Below are positions 1 to 4,968 of a stretch of 5,492 bases of DNA, in pieces. Below the pieces are notes generated by a model that saw only the letters and a list, made by a program, of their open reading frames with translations, ran no database searches and was not told where the DNA came from. A program made the translations under genes and the position numbers. Position 1 is the stretch's first letter. Each line of letters opens with the position of its first letter. This DNA comes from Bacteroidia bacterium (GTDB lineage Bacteria > Bacteroidota > Bacteroidia > Bacteroidales > CAJPTX01): positions 1 through 5,492 of the forward strand of contig CAJPTS010000130.1 of assembly GCA_905373625.1 (NCBI GenBank), in the 5' to 3' direction.

Positions 1-743
1 AGGTGCACTTTGGGCATCAGACGCAAAAATGGTGTCCGAAAATGGCACCCTACATCTTTATGGAGCGTAACGGGTATCACGTTATCGACCTCCGTAAAAC
101 ACTTGTTAAAGTAGACGAAGCAGCACAAGCGCTCCGTCAGATTGCGAGAAGTGGTCGACGTATTCTCTTCGTTGCTACCAAAAAGCAGGCCAAAGATGTT
201 GTGCCCACTAAAGTGAAAGAAGTGGGAATGCCCTTCGTCACCGAGCGTTGGCCAGGCGGTATGCTTACAAACTTCCCGACGATTCGCAAGGCGGTCAAGA
301 AGATGAGTAACATCGATAAAATGATGACCGACGGCACGTACGAGAATATGTCTAAGCGCGAACGTTTGCAATTGACGCGTGTGCGCGCTAAGCTCGAAAA
401 GAACTTGGGCTCTATCGCAGACATGAATAAATTGCCCTCCGCATTATTTGTGATCGATGTACAGCGCGAGTACATTGCTGTACGTGAGGCTAACAGGCTC
501 GGTATTCCAGTCTTCGCCATGGTTGATACGTGCTGCGATCCAACGCCTATTGATTACGTTATTCCTGCTAATGACGATGTAAATACTTCCATAGAATTGA
601 TCGTCAATGAGATGTGCGAAGCTATTAAAGAAGGCTTGCTTGAACGTAAAATGGATCGTACGGCTCCAGAACCTGAAGCTGAGGAAGCTGAAGAAGAAGC
701 TAAGCCTGCTAAGGTCGCTGAAGACGACGAAGACGAGGAATAG
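1..743 (+). CDS. rpsB: 30S ribosomal protein S2 (uS2), 5'-truncated by window edge
   Basis: Structural protein of the small ribosomal subunit, bound at the head-body junction and needed for S1 docking. The first complete codon is GTG at 3, which I read as the internal valine of the family motif (G)VHFGHQT and not as a start; about 12-15 N-terminal residues should lie upstream of the window. Visible family signatures, numbered from that valine, are WCPKMAPYIFMERNG (about 10-24), ILFVATKKQA (about 54-63), ERWPGGMLTNFPTIRK (about 81-96), LPSALFVIDVQRE (about 144-156) and GIPVFAMVDT (about 168-177). The last 28 residues form a Glu/Asp-rich tail, an extension common in Bacteroidota S2. The stop is TAG 741-743. 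tsf follows after 44 bases with no terminator between, the usual rpsB-tsf operon. The codon before the valine ends in AG, so it is not the usual glycine; see findings. Confidence 0.96.
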   Translation, partial: VHFGHQTQKWCPKMAPYIFMERNGYHVIDLRKTLVKVDEAAQALRQIARSGRRILFVATKKQAKDVVPTKVKEVGMPFVTERWPGGMLTNFPTIRKAVKKMSNIDKMMTDGTYENMSKRERLQLTRVRAKLEKNLGSIADMNKLPSALFVIDVQREYIAVREANRLGIPVFAMVDTCCDPTPIDYVIPANDDVNTSIELIVNEMCEAIKEGLLERKMDRTAPEPEAEEAEEEAKPAKVAEDDEDEE

Positions 744-787
744 TACGGAGGCTTTTACATAATTAAAAATCGGAAGGGATTAATCTC

Positions 788-1618
788 ATGGCAGAAATTA
801 CAGCAGCAGATGTAATGAAACTGCGCAAGATGACGGGCGCAGGCATGATGGATTGCAAGAAAGCTCTCGAAGAAACTAATGGTGATTACGAGCGGGCGCA
901 AGAGCTCATTCGTGAACGTGGAAAAGCTATTGCAAATAAGCGTGCAGATCGTGAAGCATCGCAAGGCGTGGCTATTGCGCGTGCTAATGCGTCGAATACG
1001 GCGGCTGCTATCTTCGTATTGAATTGCGAAACGGACTTCGTTGCAAAAAATGCTGACTTTGTTAAATTAGCGGAACGCATCCTCGATGCTGCATTGAATG
1101 CTGAAGTGAAGGATCTAGACGGAGTACGTTCTATGATTCTAGACGGTAAAACGGCTGATGAATTAGTGCAGAATCAATCTGGGGTAACAGGAGAAAAAAT
1201 GGGCTTAGGTTATTTTAAGCGCATTGACGCTCCTACGGTAGGATGTTACATCCATCCTGGGAGTCGGCTAGCATCAGTAGTGGGAGTTAATAAACCAGGG
1301 GCTAGTCCCGAATTGCTCTCTGCTTTGGCTATGCAAATTGCGGGAATGAGTCCTGTGGCTATTGATGGCGATAGCCTCCCCGAAGAAGTTCGTAAGAAGG
1401 AATTTGAAATCGGACGCGAACAAGCACGTCTTGAAGGAAAGCCAGAACAAATTCTTGATAAGATCGCTGAAGGACGCCTTGCAAAGTTCATTAAGGAAAA
1501 TACCCTGATGGGGCAAGAGTGTATTAAGGACAACAAATTAACGGTTGAACAATACGTTTCTAAATTCGATAAAGATTTGAAGGTTACTATTTTTGATCGT
1601 TACGGTCTTTCCGAATAG
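788..1618 (+). CDS. tsf: Translation elongation factor Ts (EF-Ts)
   Basis: Cytoplasmic guanine-nucleotide exchange factor that releases GDP from EF-Tu so that it can reload with GTP and aminoacyl-tRNA. The protein has 276 residues, close to the usual 280 or so. The N-terminal UBA-like domain carries LRKMTGAGMMDCKKALEE (residues 12-29). The core has the EF-Tu-contacting TDFVAKN motif at 82-88, followed by the two-subdomain dimerisation core including YIHPGSRLASVVGV (154-167) and AMQIAGMSP (181-189). The C-terminal part reads GRLAKFIKENTLMGQ (229-243). The ATG at 788 is supported by the family N-terminus MAEITAADV and by a purine-rich GGAAGGGA stretch at 772-779, eight bases upstream; SD pairing is generally weak in Bacteroidota, so that motif is only mild support. 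The gene is co-transcribed with rpsB and followed by a strong terminator. Nothing is missing. Confidence 0.98.
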   Translation: MAEITAADVMKLRKMTGAGMMDCKKALEETNGDYERAQELIRERGKAIANKRADREASQGVAIARANASNTAAAIFVLNCETDFVAKNADFVKLAERILDAALNAEVKDLDGVRSMILDGKTADELVQNQSGVTGEKMGLGYFKRIDAPTVGCYIHPGSRLASVVGVNKPGASPELLSALAMQIAGMSPVAIDGDSLPEEVRKKEFEIGREQARLEGKPEQILDKIAEGRLAKFIKENTLMGQECIKDNKLTVEQYVSKFDKDLKVTIFDRYGLSE

Positions 1619-1641
1619 TTGCTTTTTCTCTTGATTATTAC

Positions 1642-1684
1642 GCGGGTGTGTCAAAATTCAAATTTGGCACACCCGCTTTCTTTT
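1642..1684 (+). terminator. Rho-independent terminator of the rpsB-tsf operon
   Basis: A 14-bp stem pairs 1642-1655 (GCGGGTGTGTCAAA) with 1663-1676 (TTTGGCACACCCGC). It contains one G-U wobble (1651/1667) and has a 7-base loop. A T-rich run (TTTCTTTT, 1677-1684) follows directly. It begins 23 bases after the tsf stop. The opposite strand has no comparable T-tract, so it should act on + strand transcripts only. It also shows that the open frame running from 1619 into the next gene is not translated from its far 5' end. Confidence 0.9.
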
Positions 1685-1747
1685 GTACATTTACAGTCTA
1701 CAGCATCTGATCACATCATAATAAAACTATCTCAAGCTCGAATCTTT

Positions 1748-1755
1748 TACCTTTG
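1748..1755 (+). promoter_or_regulatory. Candidate Bacteroidota -7 promoter element for the DAHP synthase gene
   Basis: TACCTTTG matches the Bacteroidota housekeeping -7 consensus TAnnTTTG. It lies between the tsf terminator and ATG 1766, where a promoter is required because the upstream operon is terminated. No TTTG or TTG is seen at the expected 17-23 bases upstream, so the -33 part is absent or degenerate. The start site should fall around 1759-1762, giving a leader of only a few bases before ATG 1766. The position is good but the single 8-mer is weak evidence. Confidence 0.4.
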
Positions 1756-1765
1756 TGATCTGAAA

Positions 1766-2848
1766 ATGATGGCAAATACATCCGCATTAGGGCTTTTGGT
1801 GGCAGGTCCTTGTTCTGCTGAAAGCGAAGAACAAATTTTTACCGTTGCACAAGCGTTAAAAAACGACGGACGTGTTGCATTTTTGCGTGCTGGAGTTTGG
1901 AAACCTCGTACTCGCCCTGGACAGTTTGAGGGAGTGGGAGAAAAAGCGCTACAATGGTTAGCAAAAGCTAAGGAACAAGTCGGACTGCCCGTCTGTATAG
2001 AAGTTGCCAGACGTGAACATGTAGAACTGGCACACCAATATGGTATTCGTAGCTTTTGGATCGGGGCGCGTACTACAAGCGATCCCTTCGCTGTCCAAGA
2101 GATTGCAGAAGCGCTAGAAAAAGAAGACGGTCCTGTATTTGTAAAGAACCCCATATCGCCCGATTTAGAACTCTGGGTGGGTGCTATGGAGCGTATTGCA
2201 GCGCACCTACAAAAGGAGGTCATCGCTGTACTTAGAGGTTGTTACCCAACAAGAAAAATTACCTACCGAAACGCGCCAGAATGGGAATTAGCCTTGCGAT
2301 TACGCTCCAGATTTGGCAATGCTTTACGTATACTTTGTGATCCTAGTCATATTGCTGGTCGCCAACAATATGTTGCAGAAGTCGCCCAACAAGCTTTGGA
2401 CTATAATTTGGACGGTCTCATGGTCGAAGTACATCCTACACCTCAATGTGCCCTCAGCGATGCACAACAACAGCTTACACCTGCTGACTTCTTTTTATTA
2501 CTTGATGCATTACGCCCTTCAATTCGCGGGTTACATGAACCCAACTGCCAGTTAGAGAATTATCGACTGCAAATTGATCAGATCGATGCACGTATCCTAG
2601 ATTTACTCGGCGAGCGGGCGCGTGTGGTGCGTTCTATAGGCGAATGGAAATTTCAACGAGGAGTGCAAGCTTTTCATGAAGAGCGTTGGCGCGAATTACT
2701 AAAGCATCACTTACGTTATGGAGTACGCGAAGGACTGGACTCTCATTTTATCCGCCAGTTGTGCGAATTAGTACATACAGAATCTTTGCGCATACAAGCC
2801 AAACAGGCAGAACAACTGCGAAAAAAACAAGATAAAGAAGACGTATAA
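1766..2848 (+). CDS. aroF: Bifunctional 3-deoxy-7-phosphoheptulonate (DAHP) synthase / chorismate mutase
   Basis: Cytoplasmic enzyme that condenses phosphoenolpyruvate with erythrose 4-phosphate to DAHP and also converts chorismate to prephenate for Phe and Tyr synthesis. The 360 residues split into a class I-beta DAHP synthase barrel (about 8-245) and an AroQ-type all-helical mutase (about 262-345). Barrel signatures are AGPCSAE (13-19), RAGVWKPRTRPGQFEG (41-56), WIGARTTSDPFAVQEIA (98-114), VKNP (126-129) and DPSHIAG (192-198). Expected metal ligands are Cys16, His195, Glu221 and Asp232. Mutase residues matching E. coli Arg11, Arg28, Lys39 and Gln88 are Arg267, Arg284, Lys295 and Gln344. ATG 1766 is chosen (ATG 1769 is possible) because the frame further upstream crosses the terminator. 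The gene stands alone, not beside pheA or tyrA as is common in relatives. In known fusions the mutase domain also gates feedback inhibition; that is inferred here. The symbol is given by function; homologues carry several names. Confidence 0.93.
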   Translation: MMANTSALGLLVAGPCSAESEEQIFTVAQALKNDGRVAFLRAGVWKPRTRPGQFEGVGEKALQWLAKAKEQVGLPVCIEVARREHVELAHQYGIRSFWIGARTTSDPFAVQEIAEALEKEDGPVFVKNPISPDLELWVGAMERIAAHLQKEVIAVLRGCYPTRKITYRNAPEWELALRLRSRFGNALRILCDPSHIAGRQQYVAEVAQQALDYNLDGLMVEVHPTPQCALSDAQQQLTPADFFLLLDALRPSIRGLHEPNCQLENYRLQIDQIDARILDLLGERARVVRSIGEWKFQRGVQAFHEERWRELLKHHLRYGVREGLDSHFIRQLCELVHTESLRIQAKQAEQLRKKQDKEDV

Positions 2849-2903
2849 GACAGCTACGTGCTAATCTTTTTAAGAAACTGAGAGTAGCTATCAAAATTAG
2901 TGT

Positions 2904-2911
2904 TACCTTTG
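2904..2911 (+). promoter_or_regulatory. Candidate Bacteroidota -7 promoter element upstream of atpB
   Basis: TACCTTTG, identical to the box before the DAHP synthase gene, ends 30 bases before the atpB GTG. The start site would be about 2915-2918, leaving a leader of about 25 bases. No clear -33 TTTG is seen 17-23 bases upstream. The 93-base gap after the DAHP synthase gene contains no convincing intrinsic terminator: only a 6-bp inverted repeat (2852-2857 with 2884-2889, 26-base loop) with no T-tract after it. atpB may therefore also be reached by readthrough. Confidence 0.35.
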
Positions 2912-2941
2912 CACTGGTGGGTAATTTAATCATAGGTCGAG

Positions 2942-4051
2942 GTGTGGCGCTCAATCTTATTTGTGGGGATACTCTCTCTCTGTGCTTTGGCGGTTAAGGC
3001 TAACACCGCTGATTCGGTACGTGTGACAACTTTAGAACACGAAGCCCCGCGTGAGGCTGAAAAGAAGTTTGATCCCGTACGTATGATTTTTGATCATATC
3101 TCTGATAGCCACGAGTGGCATATCTTTACTTTAGCCGACAAACATATCACCTTACCTTTACCCATAATCTTGTATAGCCATGTACGCGGTGAATGGTTTT
3201 GCTTTCTCTCCAGCCGTTTTCATCACGGACATGAAACGTACAACGGCTTCCGTCTTATTGTTCCCGAAAAAGGCGGACCTACTGAAATACTGGAAGTCTC
3301 TACGGAGGGCGAAGTGCTTGAAGCGCCCCTAGATTTTAGCTTGAAGAAGAATGTGGTCGGCGCAGGCTTTGTTATGCTGCTGATGGTCTGGGTATTTGTT
3401 AGCGTGGCGCAGAGATACAAAAAAGCTCCTAAGCAAGCTCCAAAAGGGGTACAGAACTTTCTTGAGACCGTCATTGTCTTCGTGCGTGATGACATTGCTA
3501 AACCTGCAATTCGTGCGTCGAAGTTAAATCGGTTTATGCCCATACTCCTTACCATCTTCTTTTTTATTCTCTTTTGTAATTTATTAGGTCTCGTGCCTAT
3601 AATCCCTGCTGGGGCAAATCTTACGGGTAATATCACCGTGACGATGGTCTTAGCACTGTTTACCTTTGTGATTACTACATTGAGTGGTAATAAACATTAT
3701 TGGGGGCACGCATTCAATACACCAGGCGTTCCGACGTTCCTCAAATTACCTATACCTCTCATGCCCATTGTAGAGCTCTCAGGGATGATCACAAAGCCTA
3801 TTGTGCTTATGATCCGACTCTTTGCCAACATGCTCTCGGGTCACATGATTGTGCTGGTATTCTTTAGCATGATCTTCCTGTTCGGGACGATGAACGCAAT
3901 AGCCGCTTACGGCGTGAGTATCTTGTCTTTGATTTTTGCCGTCTTTATGACGCTGCTTGATGTCTTAGTCTCCTTCATACAGGCATACGTATTTACAATG
4001 CTAAGTGCTATGTATTTTGGTATGGCAACTGAGGGGCATGATGAACACTAG
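2942..4051 (+). CDS. atpB: F1Fo ATP synthase subunit a (Fo sector), with N-terminal signal peptide and periplasmic extension
   Basis: Inner-membrane stator subunit that forms the two proton half-channels against the c-ring. It has 369 residues, about 100 longer than E. coli AtpB. Residues 1-20 look like a signal peptide (hydrophobic SILFVGILSLCALA, then VKA before Asn21). Residues 21-135 form a soluble, presumably periplasmic, extension seen in Bacteroidota homologues. About five or six membrane helices follow from residue 137. The essential arginine is Arg292 in MIRLFANMLSGH, with Asn296 also conserved. His301 replaces E. coli Glu219, and Asp340 sits where E. coli has His245; Gln347 in FIQAYVFTMLSA matches Gln252. 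The start is GTG 2942: an in-frame TAG at 2933-2935 leaves no earlier start, and the next ATG would remove the signal peptide. No SD sequence is evident. It heads atpB-atpE-atpF-atpH. Confidence 0.95.
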   Translation: MWRSILFVGILSLCALAVKANTADSVRVTTLEHEAPREAEKKFDPVRMIFDHISDSHEWHIFTLADKHITLPLPIILYSHVRGEWFCFLSSRFHHGHETYNGFRLIVPEKGGPTEILEVSTEGEVLEAPLDFSLKKNVVGAGFVMLLMVWVFVSVAQRYKKAPKQAPKGVQNFLETVIVFVRDDIAKPAIRASKLNRFMPILLTIFFFILFCNLLGLVPIIPAGANLTGNITVTMVLALFTFVITTLSGNKHYWGHAFNTPGVPTFLKLPIPLMPIVELSGMITKPIVLMIRLFANMLSGHMIVLVFFSMIFLFGTMNAIAAYGVSILSLIFAVFMTLLDVLVSFIQAYVFTMLSAMYFGMATEGHDEH

Positions 4052-4062
4052 GCGGAGATTGT

Positions 4063-4077
4063 AGGTGTCTAGCACCT
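4063..4077 (+). other. Small hairpin after atpB, possible attenuator or processing site
   Basis: AGGTG (4063-4067) pairs with CACCT (4073-4077) around a TCTAG loop, 11 bases after the atpB stop. A loosely T-rich stretch (TCACTTTTAC) follows. The 5-bp stem is too short for a confident terminator. It lies between atpB and the atpE promoter, where partial termination or RNA processing would change the ratio of subunit a to subunit c messages. Confidence 0.25.
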
Positions 4078-4091
4078 TCACTTTTACAGAA

Positions 4092-4121
4092 TTTGTCTTT
4101 TGACTTTTGGAAATATTTTTG
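4092..4121 (+). promoter_or_regulatory. Probable internal promoter for atpE-atpF-atpH
   Basis: TTTG at 4092-4095, an 18-base spacer and TATTTTTG at 4114-4121 match the Bacteroidota promoter pattern of a -33 TTTG about 17-23 bases before a -7 TAnnTTTG. Transcription should begin near 4126-4129, about 25 bases before the atpE ATG. It lies in a 102-base non-coding gap, the longest in the atp cluster. Two further TTTG copies at 4099 and 4106 follow the first at exact 7-base steps. This is the best promoter match in the window. Confidence 0.55.
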
Positions 4122-4153
4122 AAACGGAACACTAAAATAAAGGTAGAGTAGAG

Positions 4154-4396
4154 ATGGATGCAGCAGCAATGGTAGCATTGGCTAAGATGGGTGCAGCGTT
4201 TGCAGCAAGTATCGTGGTTATTGGAGCGGCTTTGGGTATTAGCCGTATTGGTGTACAAGCGTTGGAAGCAATCGCACGTCAGCCAGAAGCTGCGGGTGAT
4301 ATTCGCTCGAATATGATCGTGGCAGCAGCGCTTATCGAAGGTTTGGCATTCTTTGCCATCATCGCAGCCGTATTGGTCTTGTTCTTAGTAGGTTAG
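4154..4396 (+). CDS. atpE: F1Fo ATP synthase subunit c (proteolipid ring subunit)
   Basis: Small membrane protein that oligomerises into the rotating c-ring; each copy carries one ion on its carboxylate. It has 80 residues forming a helical hairpin. Helix 1 (about 8-33) includes KMGAAFAASIVVIGAALGIS. The polar cytoplasmic loop has ARQPEAAGDIRSN (41-53), the RQP signature that docks on the F1 stalk. Helix 2 (about 54-79) contains the ion-carrying Glu62 in AAALIEGLAFF. The residues of the sodium-binding pattern (Gln in helix 1, Glu-Ser/Thr in helix 2) are missing, so it is most likely proton-coupled. The helix 1 glycine motif is degraded to GxAxGxS (24-30). An A-rich AAAATAAAGG leader precedes ATG 4154. 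It has its own likely promoter and is followed after 12 bases by atpF. Confidence 0.97.
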   Translation: MDAAAMVALAKMGAAFAASIVVIGAALGISRIGVQALEAIARQPEAAGDIRSNMIVAAALIEGLAFFAIIAAVLVLFLVG

Positions 4397-4408
4397 GAGT
4401 CCAAGGGG

Positions 4409-4924
4409 ATGAGCTTAATAACCCCAGATTTCGGCTTATTCTTCTGGATGGTCGTCGCCTTCGGGCTCATTTTAGTCATTCTGCGCAAATTTGCGTGGAA
4501 GCCAATCTTGAGTGGGCTTGAAAGTCGTGAGAAAACTATTGCAGAAGGGCTGGAGAATGCTGAAAGGCATCGATTAGAATTAGAGCAGTGGGGTGAACAG
4601 CGTCAAACTTTAGAAGCGGAAGCAAGAAAAGAACGTGAATTGTTTCTAGCGGAGGCACGTTCGCAGCGCGAACAACTCTTGTCAGAAGCGCGAGAACAAG
4701 CACGCGAAGAGGTGGAACGAATAACGCAGCAGGCACGCGAGAATATGAGACTCGAACAAGAGGCTCTACGACGCGAGTTACGTACAGAGGTGCGAGTCTT
4801 GGTAGTTAAAACTACTGAGCGTATCTTACGTGAGAAGCTTGCTACCAATGATGAACAAGAGCGTTATCTCGATCGTGTACTCGATGAAATAATGGTGGCT
4901 TCTAAGGGGACGAATCTAGCCTAA
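4409..4924 (+). CDS. atpF: F1Fo ATP synthase subunit b (peripheral stalk)
   Basis: Peripheral-stalk subunit that anchors F1 to the membrane through subunit delta and resists rotor torque. It has 171 residues. The N-terminal membrane helix spans about 8-26 (FGLFFWMVVAFGLILVILR), followed by the conserved KFAWKPIL (27-34). A long, highly charged helix (about 36-145) rich in Glu, Ala, Arg and Gln has no proline or glycine from residue 63 to 145, as expected for the coiled-coil dimerisation region. The C-terminal part (about 125-171) would contact delta. ATG 4409 lies nine bases after AGGAG (4395-4399), which overlaps the atpE stop, an unusually good SD for this phylum. The 12-base gap to atpE indicates co-translation from one message. 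TAA 4922-4924 overlaps an ATG at 4924 (see findings). Confidence 0.96.
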   Translation: MSLITPDFGLFFWMVVAFGLILVILRKFAWKPILSGLESREKTIAEGLENAERHRLELEQWGEQRQTLEAEARKERELFLAEARSQREQLLSEAREQAREEVERITQQARENMRLEQEALRRELRTEVRVLVVKTTERILREKLATNDEQERYLDRVLDEIMVASKGTNLA

Positions 4925-4968
4925 TGCTTACTATTACGCAACCTTATTGCCTATAATAGAAAGAAAAC

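Noticed and set aside
3..743. GTG at 3 as the real rpsB start
   Set aside because: It would remove the conserved N-terminal segment of S2 before VHFGH. The window edge explains the missing part better, although the odd preceding codon is noted as a finding.
1619..1765. 5' extension of the DAHP synthase frame back to TTG 1619
   Set aside because: The extension would translate straight through the rpsB-tsf terminator hairpin, has no family similarity, and begins right at the tsf stop. ATG 1766 gives the usual length and N-terminus.
2313..2555. 80-residue hydrophobic + strand frame inside the DAHP synthase gene
   Set aside because: It lies wholly within the well-supported barrel-domain coding sequence in another frame; its composition follows from the parent gene and no signals precede it.
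2819..2828. A7 run near the end of the DAHP synthase gene as a programmed frameshift site
   Set aside because: Both alternative frames reach a stop within a few to about a dozen codons, and the zero frame ends in a normal basic tail, so shifting would add nothing recognisable.
2852..2889. Inverted repeat AGCTAC/GTAGCT as a terminator after the DAHP synthase gene
   Set aside because: The stem is only 6 bp with a 26-base loop, and no T-tract follows.
2748..2954. 68-residue hydrophobic minus-strand frame across the DAHP synthase-atpB junction
   Set aside because: It is antisense to two real genes, has no promoter-like signal on that strand, and its hydrophobicity mirrors A/T-rich codons on the other strand.
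4952..4957. TATAAT before atpH as a -10 promoter box
   Set aside because: Bacteroidota housekeeping promoters use TAnnTTTG, no -35-like or -33-like partner is present, and the site is within an operon gap.
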